64,000 nt of DNA from Vicia villosa (Eukaryota; Streptophyta; Magnoliopsida; Fabales; Fabaceae), in contig NC_081186.1 in assembly GCF_029867415.1 (NCBI RefSeq), positions 107,621,381 to 107,685,380 of the forward strand, in the 5' to 3' direction. The translations under genes were made by a program, and so were the position numbers. The notes under the pieces were generated by a model. That model saw only the letters and a list, made by a program, of their open reading frames with translations. It was not told the DNA's origin and did not search any database. Below are positions 39,599 through 49,800 of this stretch, piece by piece (the first letter of the stretch is position 1; each line of letters opens with the position of its first letter).

Positions 39599-40112
39599 CT
39601 AACAATAGCAATGACAAAAATTACGTCGTGATAGAGTTTTGCAAAAGCCTCCTTTATCATGGCCATAGTGTTTGCAAAAACAATCACAACATCCATCATG
39701 CGAACCAGGAACACATTTTCCAATATTATTGTCTGTACAAGCGTAAACTTTTCTACTGAACGTATTATGTGGTGGACATTGAGGTGGTGGCCAAGACCCT
39801 CCTGATCTACATTTACCATAATCAAAATCCTCACCAAAAACTTGCTCCAAACCTATTAATACAAATTTAGATATATTAGTTAGTGTATAAAATTTGAAAG
39901 ATAAATTATTTTTTATAATATAGATAGATTAAGCATTTCCTAAATGGCTCACTATTAATTAAATGAAATTGTAAGAATTTCAACCCTAATTATATTCAAT
40001 TTCTAATTACTTTAGAAATGAATATTAAGAAATTAAATTTACTTAAAAATAGGATGATCATGATTCCCATGGTGGTGGCAAAGAATGGTAGTAGTCCGGT
40101 AGCCCTAGCCAT
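39599..40112 (-). CDS. Secreted 12-cysteine defensin-like peptide, copy 2
   Basis: Exons 40043-40112 and 39599-39852 with the same intron phase and splice sites as copy 1. The intron is 190 nt (340 nt in copy 1). The product is 107 residues: the same 23-residue signal sequence, then a mature peptide starting SLEQVFGEDFDYGKC. All 12 cysteines and their spacing are identical to copy 1; differences include loss of two acidic-region residues and a few substitutions (for example S to R after the first Cys, M to T, N to D). Both copies end FCHCYC. Retained frame, splice sites and cysteines suggest both are selected or recently duplicated. No function can be assigned. Confidence 0.8.
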
Positions 40113-40525
40113 GTTCAATTTGTTTGGAAAAAGTAGTAAGACTAATCCTTTTTTTTTATAGGCAAGGAACCAGTTTTTGTTCATGTATTAAATTTTAAAA
40201 TCTTTTGTTGTGTTTAATTATCTAAAAATAGGAGTTAGTGATAAAATTAAATTTATTGGAAACAGTGCTTATTTAATCTATTAAATGGGAGTTAGCGGTA
40301 GAATTAAATGACCAATAAATCTTAGAATTAATAAATAATTGTACTAATTATTCTTAAATATATTAGTAATTAATCACATCAATTAACAAAACTTTATTTT
40401 TTTTGTAAATAGAAATTTTATTAGATAAACATATGTAAAAAGAAATTTTATTAGATAAACAATAATAATAATAATAATAATTTATTGAATGTAATATATT
40501 ATTCTTACTAGTGTAGTATTTTATA

Positions 40526-40810
40526 CTCCCTCCGTTCCTTTTTAAGTGTCGTTTTAGAAGAATTTTTTTGTTCCTATTTAAGTGTCGTTTTATAATTTAA
40601 TGTTATAATTTGTCAATTATACCCTTATTTTCTCAATAACTCCACCTCACATTTTTCAATTAGTTATTGGAAAAAGAGAGTGTATGAATGAATTTATTTG
40701 GAAAGAGAAAAATAAATAAGGGTGTGATAGGAAAAGTAACTCTAACTATCCACTATCTTGGTTGAAGAGTTTTTTTTGCTAAAATGACACTTAAAAAGGA
40801 ACGGAGGGAG
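40526..40810. mobile_element. Stowaway MITE at the end of duplication copy 2
   Basis: 285 bp with terminal inverted repeats CTCCCTCCGTTCCTTTTTAA, and TA on both sides (40524-40525 and 40811-40812). The matching place in copy 1 (34821-34830, attttattgc) is uninterrupted. It therefore inserted after the duplication. Confidence 0.95.
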
Positions 40811-40812
40811 TA

Positions 40813-41210
40813 GCAGTTAAGTGAATTTACATTTTTAATAAACATTAAATTTAATGTTATTAGCCAATTCAATCACTCAACCTAATTAACTATTATTTTA
40901 ATAATATTTTAAAATTATTGGGGAAGAAAGGATATTTTAAATAGTAATATGAAATAATTTGAAAAATTACTTTAAAATTACAAAATCTAAATCTTGTCAT
41001 TGAGCTAATACTTCAAATGTATATTAAGATAAACTTTTTGAATTTTTTATTCATAATAATTCATTTCAGAAAAAGTACATCATTCATTCTTAAATATAAA
41101 AAACATATTTTTGTTTTCTTATTTTTTTATAAACAACTTTATATTCTAGAGTATTAAGGATACATGAACCCGAATATAAAATACATAGCAATCATCCCTA
41201 CATAGATAAC
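40813..41210. other. A+T-rich DNA, nothing recognised
   Basis: No open frame or repeat signature seen beyond A/T-rich runs. It may include the eroded 3' tail of the LINE that follows on the minus strand. Confidence 0.5.
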
Positions 41211-41535
41211 AATCCTACTTAAATATAAATCAAAGGGTATTTAGAGCACTCATAGAAATTACAATTAAGTCTCTTTGTTCCTATTCGAATCCACCACCAT
41301 AAGGACATCTTGATCTTGAATATAATTTCTTCGACATCCCCGCTTTCGTTATTAAAGATAATGTCATTCCTAACTTTCCATATGCACCAAGTTAATGCTA
41401 ACCAAATGGAAACCTCACACCCCTTGGCAACCTTTCCCTTCATAAAAATCCAGCAAGTGCTCATAACTTTCCATCCCAGGATTATGCACTCCCTTCAAGT
41501 TTAACCAAAAAAACACCGCCTGCCATACTTTTTGG

Positions 41536-41731
41536 CAGAGCCGTCTCAAGTTTTCGGAGGCCCTGTGTAGGTTAGCTATAGTTTATCTATGAGAAAATAA
41601 ATAGAGGCCCTATTTAATTACGATTTAACCTGACAAATATTTTTTGAGGCCCTATTTACCTATAGTTTAACCCTAAAAAATTTGAGGCCCTGTGCAGTAG
41701 CCCGTCTTGCACGCCCTCAAAGACGGCCCTG
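41536..41731. mobile_element. hAT-like MITE (196 bp) in LINE remnant
   Basis: Ends CAGAGCCGTCT and AGACGGCCCTG, with a perfect 8-bp target-site duplication ctttttgg (41528-41535 and 41732-41739). Internal DNA repeats gaggccct several times. The TSD length and CAG-type ends point to the hAT superfamily, a different family from the TAGGGGTG elements. Confidence 0.93.
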
Positions 41732-41904
41732 CTTTTTGGACTAAATCGCAACTACCCATATTAAATGTTGGATATCCTCACAGCTGTTCTGAAAATTGCA
41801 AAGGTTACATTGCTTTTCAACATCAGAAAAAATGATACCTCGTCTTGCAAGTTGAACTTTAGTTGGTAGCTGGTTATGCAACATTCGCCAAGCAAACACC
41901 TTTA

Positions 41905-42475
41905 GAGTGTGTTTGGATGAGGTAATTAGAAATTTTAAGGGAATTTAAAATTTAAAGTAATTCAAATGATTCAATTGAAATCCATTCATTTTAAATTATT
42001 TTGTTTGGATGAAGTATTAAGGTAATTCATTGTTAGATATTTTGGGTCATTTTTTATAAAATATAAATTTTTTGGACCAAATTAAAAAATTGAAAAGTAG
42101 GGACCAAATTGCAATTTTTAAAAATTTGATGGACCAAATTGTAAATTTTAAAAATTATCAAGGACCAATTTGCAATTTTTAAAAAAATTTTGGGGTCAAT
42201 TTTATAATTTTGGAAAATATGAGGATCAATTTGTAAAATTTGAAGAAATAATAATAACAAATACATTCTATGGAACATGAGAGCAATTTCAAATTCTTTG
42301 GCTTTTGGTGTCATTTCAAAATGATTAAATTTAATTTAGATGAAATACTCCATAAATTTCCATCATTTTAACAATTCTTCATTTTTGTATCCAAACAATA
42401 GATTTTGGTCAAATCATTTTAAATTCTCTCAAAACATTACTTTCCCTCGTTAAAATGCTCCATCCAAACACACTC
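41905..42475. mobile_element. Tourist/PIF-Harbinger-like MITE (571 bp) in LINE remnant
   Basis: Terminal inverted repeats GAGTGTGTTTGGATG and CATCCAAACACACTC, with TTA on both sides (41902-41904 and 42476-42478). The 3-bp TWA duplication and GTTTGG ends fit PIF/Harbinger-derived elements. The open frame inside (42054-42314) is built from imprecise repeats of ggaccaattt-like units and is not a gene. Confidence 0.88.
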
Positions 42476-42730
42476 TTATTTTATGCAGAACTTTCGCCTT
42501 CCAAACAATCTTCAAAGCTGTTGCAATGCTTTCATTTACTACATCTCTACATGAAACTGCAATAATCTGTCATAGAACGATTTTACAGTAAATCTATTCC
42601 CCCACCATAAGGCCACACCAAAATATCTTCTTGAAAGCGAACCGGGAAAACCTCCATAAGAATTTCTACTAATAATTCTGCTTCAATCATCAACTCGTCA
42701 TTGAGTTCCTCCACCTCCCATGGTATATTC

Positions 42731-43841
42731 TAGGGGTGTTCAAAAATATGGATAACTGAATTGTATACTTGAATTGAATTGCATTGGACTGTTAAAAAAC
42801 TGAACCATTTAAATGGTTAATGAACTGAACTACTTAATTTAAACAGTTCAAATTCAGTTTAAAACCGGTTCAGAACCAATTTCTTTTTATAAACTGTTTT
42901 AATTATATTAATTAGTTTTTTATATAAATTTTAAACAAAATTATTTGAAAATAAAAAATATCAACTGACATTAAAAAAATTTGAAAATAAAAAAATAATT
43001 TTTTTTAAATTAAAAAAATATGTATATTTTAAAAAAAATTGGGAAAAAATTTCTAAAACTTAAATTCAGTTTGTGTATGAAAAAAACTAGCACTTTACAA
43101 TAACTAAAACTGTTAAGTTAAGTGGCATCAATAATGAGAAATTGATTTTAATAGTTTTTCATAAAATTTCATTTTTTTTAGATGGTAAAATTTCAAACAA
43201 CAGTTAAGTACTCTAAATTAATAAGAAGTGAGTTTGATATAGTTTCTACAAATTCTTATTAATTACCCTTAAAAATCATTTTCACAAATATAAAGTTAAA
43301 ATCACTTTTTTAAATTCGTAAAACGGTTCCAGCTTTTTATTACTTTATGAAACATTCAGTTTTCTATTTAGGGAAATATTTGACATTTTACTATCTACTT
43401 CATCAGTTATATACATATAATTGAAAAATAGCAGCATAACACACAGTCACACATAAAGCCAGCTCAAATACTGATAAATGGCATAGGAGGTATATACTTA
43501 CCCGCATTGAAAAAAAATCTGAATTTTGTTTTTTTTTGTAAATAAGAAAAAATTAGAAAAAAAATTATTTATTTTTAATAAATAAATATTCTGAAAATTT
43601 TAAAATCTTTATAAAATTAAAAAAAATAAGTTTTAAAAAAGTTCAAAACATAAAATTGGTTTAACATTACAAACTCATTATAAACTAGTTTATAAATATA
43701 AACCGGTTCTAAACTAGTTTTAAATTGAATTGAAACCATTTTAACAGTTAATTGGATTTTTATTGAAGTGGTTATTGCAAACTGAACCGAACCATAAATA
43801 TGGTTTGGTTCAATGCAGTTCATGAACCATGAACACCCCTA
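42731..43841. mobile_element. hAT-type non-autonomous element (1111 bp) in LINE remnant
   Basis: Ends TAGGGGTGTTCA and TGAACACCCCTA, with a perfect 8-bp target-site duplication gtatattc (42723-42730 and 43842-43849). Contains subterminal GGTTCA/TGAACC-type motifs and no transposase. Related to 29436-30144, 35310-36020 and, more distantly, 10546-11373. Confidence 0.95.
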
Positions 43842-44384
43842 GTATATTCCAGTGCCATCTCTCCCCGAGCCAATACCCGTTATCCCCTACCATTGCATTA
43901 CTATTCGCAACAATTGCAAACAAATTTGGACATAGACTACTTAGCTTATCGCCTGCAATCCATTTCGAATTCCAAAAAAAAAAAAAACACCACCAAATTT
44001 TCTTATTTGATAATCTCAAATATATGTAAAATACTTCACTATTTTATTTTGTGAAAATTTAATTAATGTTATTCTATTTAATAAAGTGTAAATTACTCCT
44101 GCGAAGCACAAATTATTTTACACACCAAAATATTGATCTCTTTTAAATTAAAAATAATATTATAGATGTTATCAATGATCTTTTCTACAACGATTACAGA
44201 TGAAATTTGAGTCATATCTCAAGACATTACTTAATAAATTTTTACTATTGAATTGAAAATATTTTAATCAATATCATTATAAAAGTAACAACAGTTTAAA
44301 TTATAATAAAGAAATTATTTACATTATTGTTGTTTCAATAGTAATGTTTTATTTAATTTGACCGTAATATTAGTTTAAAAATAT

Positions 44385-44559
44385 GGTTAAATATGTTGTT
44401 GGTCTCTATAAATATCTTAATTTTAGCTTTTAGTCCTTATAAAAAAATATTAACTTTTAATTCCTATAAAATTACTTTTGCATACAGTTTTAGTCCCTAT
44501 AAAATAATTACTAAAAGTTATTATTGGTAATTTTATAGGGACTAAAAACATATTTAACC
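44385..44559. mobile_element. MULE-like MITE (175 bp)
   Basis: Terminal inverted repeats GGTTAAATATGTTGTTGGTC and the inverse of GGTTAAATATGTTTTTAGTC. The flanks tttaaaaatat and tttaaaatat are consistent with a 9-11 bp Mutator-type target-site duplication with an indel. Internal DNA is built from inverted ttagtccctataaaa-type units. Confidence 0.8.
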
Positions 44560-44691
44560 TTTAAAATATATGATTTATTTCATTATTTTAGCTTGAACAA
44601 GTGTATTTAATTTTATTTTTAATTGACTATCATGGTAAAAGGGTCTCAAAATGAGGAGATAAGTATCAAAATTCTCTTTACTTTTATTTAT

Positions 44692-45023
44692 GGGTTAATG
44701 AATTTTTTGGTCCTTCTAAATATCTCAGATTTCGTTTTTAGTCCCTCTAAAATTTTCCTTCAAAAAATAGTTCTCCTAAAATTTTAAATTTTAACTTTGG
44801 ATCCCTCATGACAAAATCGTAGCTAAAATGGTCTCTAATTTTGTCGTTAAAATAAAAAAATCGCTAAAAACCGTTGTTAAATTGTAAAAACCGTCGTTAA
44901 ATTGCAGGAGGGACCAAAAGTTAAAATTTAAAATTTTAGGAGGACCATTCTTTGAAGAAAAATTTTAGAGGGACTAAAAACGAAGTTTGAGATATTTAGA
45001 GGAACCAAAAAGTTCATTAACCC
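44692..45023. mobile_element. MULE-like MITE (332 bp) with long inverted repeats
   Basis: Left and right arms are inverted copies over about 70 bp, starting GGGTTAATGAATTTTTTGGT and ending in its near inverse. A perfect 9-bp target-site duplication tttatttat lies at 44683-44691 and 45024-45032. The 9-bp TSD and long arms mark a Mutator-like element. No transposase. Confidence 0.93.
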
Positions 45024-45057
45024 TTTATTTATATGGTTTATCTCAGCCTAAATGTTG

Positions 45058-45640
45058 GAAAAGTATTATATAGAAATCTTAAAATGCTAATTTGATTTTG
45101 AAAATGTATTTTTGAACGCACTCTTGAGCTCACCAAAACACGCTCCCTTTTGAGTCTTATCCCATATTTTTCAAAAATATATTCTAGAGATGCATCTTCG
45201 GACCCACTCCATATACACTTCATGCATTCCTCACTAAAACACAACATATTGACATAAATTGATCCAAAAATACATCTTTGTATACACATCAGACAAAATC
45301 CAGAGGTGCATTTATGTAATATCACCGTAGTAATTTTTTACTTTGTTTTACAAATATACTGATTTTAATGACCATGTATTATAGCTATACTATCATATTC
45401 AATTTAATATAAATTAAACCATACATTAATCAAATAATATGAAAATGACATATATAAATGAATAAATTCAGAGTACACAATGAAATAAAATAAAGTACAA
45501 ATAATAATAGTGCTCCTAATAAAAATATCATATACTATTGCGTATGACTGACTCGGGCCCCCCTGTTCTTATGCTGCCTCCTATATTATATTGTCTCTCG
45601 TGCCCCCCTCATGATGGCATCTAGAATGTCCCTTGTCTCA
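45058..45640. other. Repeat DNA flanking the PMD pseudogene
   Basis: 45058-45170 is a diverged copy of 34848-34957 (end of duplication copy 1). It is followed by agatgcatct-type motifs. No gene recognised. Confidence 0.55.
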
Positions 45641-46889
45641 GAAAAGAATCCTCTATTTATACCGGCTCTGTCGCCTAATTCCATTTATCCTCAATGTAGG
45701 TTGAAACATATGACAAGTCAGATATGCGTGGGAAGTGATGGAGGATCCAAGCTTGAAAATGGTACATATGAATCATTAGTAATGGCGTTGCAAAAGTATA
45801 TGAAAATGGCATACAAACACTAAAAGATGCATAAATATTACCGTTAACAATGTGAAGATGCAAGCCATTTGTTTGGGCTTTCGCATACAACCTTCAGTTA
45901 ACTTGGAGTACAAGTAGACCAAACAAGCGGCCCCTCAGTTGTACTCATAGATCCACTCCCAGTCATCGAAGTACCTCAGGTAGACTACATCCATATAAGT
46001 GGAACTCTTGTCCATATAAATTGACGTGCCAACTATGTACAAGAGGTATGCTCTTAATGTGTATGATCTATACTATGCAACCCACTTATCATCACCAGGT
46101 GCCTGCACTACATCATGCAACTTCTGTATATACAACCTCTCCAAGATTCGAAACCTTACATGAGCCCCTCGAGTGGCTTCTAACTCCTGCAGGGAATCCC
46201 CTAGATCAGCTCTTAGATGGTCTACCATCATTTCCACTACATCATCTCTGTTAATCCTGTCGTAGTCTAACATTCTCCCCCTGATTGGAAGATGCACGAG
46301 GCATGAGACATCGTCCAGTGTGATAGACATCTCACCATGCGACAAATGAAAAGATGAAGTCTCTGAATGTCATCTCCCTACAAACATGGACAATATATCA
46401 TGGTTAACCATAACATAACCACTCTTGCACAAGTCTCTTAGCCCATATAGTTGCATCACATATGTAAACCACTGCTCTTCCGACAATGATTGATGCATTT
46501 TAAAGCATCACGGTCCTGCAGAAAAATAAATCATTGTCAGAAACTTAGAATATTATAACAAATATGTTTTTCAAAGAATGAATACAATTAGGTTTTACCT
46601 CTCCATCCTAGACATGTCTAACAAATTGGTCCAAGTATAAAGGGAGTAGCGATAAGTTGGAAGGGCCTCCTCCAAACCCCTCGGGTGCCTCAGGAGCCCG
46701 CAGAGCCTCGAGTGCCTTAGGATCCTGCAGAGTCTGGAGTTCCTTAGTAGGTGAAACTTGTCTCATACAAGAAGACGAAGGTGTAGATGCATGAGCCCTA
46801 GAAGTTGACGCCTCCGTATCAACCAGGATAGAAACGACAGGTGCTTGCGATGATTGATTTTTCTCTCTGAATCGATGCATGATGTACAA
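45640..46889 (-). pseudogene. Plant mobile domain (PMD/MAIN-like) pseudogene
   Basis: Two exon-like blocks. Block one (46889-46599) has a Ser/Thr/Pro-rich N-terminus and ends LYLDQFVRHV-stop-DGE. Block two starts at an AG acceptor at 46515. The second block reads YVMQLYGLRDLCKSGYVMVN, then ETSSFHLSHGEMSITLDDVS, LVHLPIRGRMLDYD, LRAYLLYIVGTSIYMDKSST and YLRYFDDWEWIYEYN-stop-GAACLVYLYSKL. These match plant mobile domain proteins, which occur as transposon-borne and domesticated genes. In-frame stops at 46608-46610, 46370-46372, 46073-46075 and 45935-45937 inactivate it; at least three replace an expected Trp. Confidence 0.87.
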
Positions 46890-46899
46890 ATCTGTCGTG

Positions 46900-47650
46900 C
46901 CTCAACCTACCTTTCTTATCATCCATAATGCATATAAGTTAACCACATAAGCATTGCAAAGATGGAATATAATGAGGTTAAGGAAAACAATGTAGACTGA
47001 TAAATTCCAAAGATGCATCTCTAAATTTTGAAAATCAAACATTTAAAATTTCCGAAGATACATCTACGTAATGTTCAACAACGTAGATGTACAAAATAGT
47101 GAAAATGCAGTCCATTCCAATATCCAAAATAATGCACTGATCATTTTAACTACCTAGAAAACACATTGCTCATCTAAATTGCATATACAAACTACCTATA
47201 ACTTTACATGATGCTCAATTTCTACAAATGTATATTGAAATAAAAAACTATAGAGAAATGAAAAACTTACCAAATGCGAGTTTGATGTTGAGCTATTTGA
47301 TGATTTGGATGTAGATGAAGGAAACTTGGAAGCATGTTGAATGAGTTTGACAGATTGTGAGATGAGAGATTTTGAGAGTTTAGAGGTTTTGAGAGTGTGG
47401 AGAGTTTGAGAGTATTTTGAGAAGTAAGGAAGGAGAAGGGTCTGACATGTTTTTGAATAAAACACCATTCAAAGATGTATCTGTGTAAGATACACGGAGA
47501 TGCATTTCCTTTTTTTGACATAGCCTTACAGCCTGACTAAAAAACAAATATGATTGGGGTGCTTCAGGAGATGCATTTCCGTATTCTAGGGATAATTTTG
47601 GTTTCTCACATGAGAGGGAAAGAAATTATTAGGGTGCCTTAATTAATTCC
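46900..47650. other. Upstream flank of the PMD pseudogene with repeated agatgcat motifs
   Basis: Contains copies or variants of agatgcatct and agatgcatttcc (47011, near 47055, 47471-47510, near 47568). A Ser/Leu/Asn-rich minus-strand frame at 47267-47521 has no recognised domain. Confidence 0.5.
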
Positions 47651-47756
47651 CCTTTTCTTTTGCCTGTGGAAGAGTTTAGTGGTCTTCTAAGGCGATTTGT
47701 GGGTTTAGGATTAATAACATTTTTTTACTAACATAGATAAATATCCCTTTGTACAT

Positions 47757-47873
47757 GAAAAAACAAACATATAGAAATAAGATTTCATTAGTTAAGAGAG
47801 CGAGTGAGCAAGAGAAGGATAAAGTTAAAGCAATGTAAAAATGGAGATCAAATGGGTGATTTGTTGACAAAAG
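47757..47873. repeat. Dispersed repeat shared with 63881-64000
   Basis: Aligns with the last 120 bp of the window at high identity, including agatcaaatgggtgatttgt and gaaggataaagttaaagcaa-like segments. Same orientation. Its nature is unknown. Confidence 0.85.
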
Positions 47874-48290
47874 GAGTAATCTCTGAAGTGCATGAAAAGT
47901 TTAATAGATTAATGAGAGTTAACACATAGACTATCATGAATTAAAGTGGCGTGTTACACAAAAGTTATCAAATTGGCTAGCTTTTAGTTTTTTTTATGAC
48001 AGTTACATGGGATTTAGTAATTTAGATGTGGTTAATTAACTAGTGGCTAGTTGTGATGTGTCCATTATGTGAGTTGAACCTTGATCAAGAAGCTAGAAAT
48101 ATTTTTTATATTATTCAACCATTAATCAATACTTTATGAATGAGTTCACAATCAATTCTCATAATTGTAACTACGAGATGTAACCTCACCACCTTTGTCT
48201 TGGTAGCCCCTGCGTATGTTTTCTCCAAGATTTTTCATGTTTGATTAGTTGATTCACAATCACCAACACCTTAAACTCTTTCATTTTCTC
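47874..48290. other. Intergenic DNA, nothing recognised
   Basis: No open frame or repeat signature that can be supported. Confidence 0.5.
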
Positions 48291-48299
48291 CTTATCCTA

Positions 48300-49290
48300 T
48301 GTGACACCTCTTAAAAATTTATGTCACGTCAAATATATTCCTACGTGGCACCTTTAAAAACTCATATTCACTTTTCAAAAATCTATTAATTTAACAACTA
48401 ATTACTAATAACTTCAATATAAAATAATTTTATATACTTTAAAAAATAGTTTATATATTTTCTTGTAAAATTTTCATGTATTTCATCATTATTAATATAT
48501 TCTTGAATGATAAAATTAGTTCTATCCGTTTATTCAATATAGGTAAATTATTTAAGTCAATATATTACAAGTTTTGTTTAGAAAAATTAATACAATTAAC
48601 TACTTATTAAAACCTACTTGATAGATGAACATATAAAGTAAGACCAAAAATAAAGTATCAATCTTAAAAGATTTACACTAAATTTTACATTCAAACGACT
48701 CAAACTCTATGTAACCAATCATCACCATCAAAATTAAAATCTATTTTATATATGTGTGTGTGTGTTAAAATAGACCCAACATCTTATGCCACATAGTCCT
48801 ATTTTTGCCACATCATTAAAATTTATGCCACATCCAATATATTCCTCTTAGGCACCTATAAAAACTCATCATCCCTTTTCAAAAAAGTTTATTTCTCTAC
48901 CAAATATCATGGCCGGGTTCAACACCCGGTAACTACAAAAATCTAGTAATTTAACAATTAATACTAATAACTTCAGTATAAAATAATTTCTAAACTTTAA
49001 AAAGTAGTTTGTATATTTTTCTTGCAATATTTTCATCTATTTCCTCATTATTAATATATTCTTGAAAGATAAAAGTAACTCTATCCGCTTACTCGATATA
49101 TGTAAATTATTTAATTCAATATAATACAAGTTTTGTTTAGAAAAAAATAATACAATTAACTACTTACAAAAATTTAGTTGATAAATAGTAAGACAAAAAA
49201 TAAAGTATCAACTTTAAAAGATTTACATTAAAATTTTAGAATCGAACGACACATACTCTATGTAACCAATCATCTCCGTCAAAATTAAGA
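48300..49290. repeat. Two direct ~500-bp repeat units
   Basis: Unit 1 (about 48300-48742) and unit 2 (about 48780-49293) share long segments in order, for example ttattaatatattcttgaa, tacaagttttgtttagaaaa and ctctatgtaaccaatcatc, offset by ~551 bp. Unit 2 carries an extra ~50 bp with ggccgggttcaacacccggt (48912-48931). No coding content. Confidence 0.85.
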
Positions 49291-49439
49291 TCTAAGATAA
49301 ACTTATATTTTTTGAAGAATAAATTTTTAATTTTGTATTTTATTCCTTAAATTATTAAGTTATATCATTAAATTTTATTAAGATGGCATGAATAACCTTA
49401 TTGAAATAGAAGATCTTTTATCTTTAATCTTTGGTGAAT

Positions 49440-49800
49440 TTGCCTCTCATTCATAAATGGTGAAGATTTAACATTTTTAAAAGTATTGGAGTAAAAAAAA
49501 AGAAAGGAAATATAAAAAAAAAAAATTATTGAAAATTTTGACTATGATGAATTGTTGCATAGAGCCTGAGTCGGTCAAATATAGAATTTCTCTCATTCAT
49601 AAAATGATGAAGATTTAACATTTTCTAAAATATTGAAAGAAAAAAAGAAAAGAAAGAAAATATGAAACAAAATTATTAAAATTTTTGACTGTGATGATTG
49701 GTTACATAGAATCTGAGTCGTTTGAATGCAGAATTTCTCTCATCCATAAAAATATTGAAAAAATATAAAAGGAAGAATAAAATAAAATTATTGAAAATTT
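49440..49800. repeat. Three ~145-bp tandem units, partly inverted copies of the 48.3-49.3 kb repeat
   Basis: The segment tctcattcataaa recurs near 49445, 49594 and 49737. The unit end gatgattggttacatagaat then ctgagtcgtttgaatgcaga (49697-49735) is the inverse complement of the end of the direct units (48675-48735). The region thus has an inverted-repeat organisation. Confidence 0.8.

Larger units (their letters stand above)
34958..40525. repeat. Tandem segmental duplication, copy 2
   Basis: Matches copy 1 nearly base for base, apart from indels. It lacks ~80 bp of the gypsy remnant at 38104 (present in copy 1 as 32156-32236). It has ~72 bp at 36233-36305 that copy 1 lacks between gatat repeats. 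Homology is lost shortly after the Stowaway element that begins at 40526. Confidence 0.95.
41219..44020 (-). pseudogene. LINE (non-LTR) C-terminal remnant split by nested elements
   Basis: Minus-strand pieces read in order as the end of a plant L1 polyprotein. Before 43849: FWNSKWIAGDKLSSLCPNLF then AIVANSNAMVGD. From 42720 to 42480: eroded linker. Near 41905-41750: AWRMLHNQLPTKVQLARRG with a CNLCNFQNSCEDIQHL zinc-finger-like segment (zf-RVT). 41219-41464: IWLALTWCIWKVRNDIIFNN. The coding parts are separated by three inserted DNA elements and several stops. The 5' half with endonuclease and reverse transcriptase is absent. Confidence 0.85.

Noticed and set aside
42054..42314. Minus-strand 86-residue frame in the Tourist-like element
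   Set aside because: Built from tandem ggaccaattt-type units, giving a repetitive Ile/Phe/Asn translation; not a transposase.
48300..49800. CRISPR-like array
   Set aside because: Units are 145-550 bp, degenerate and partly inverted in a plant nuclear context; not short direct repeats with spacers.
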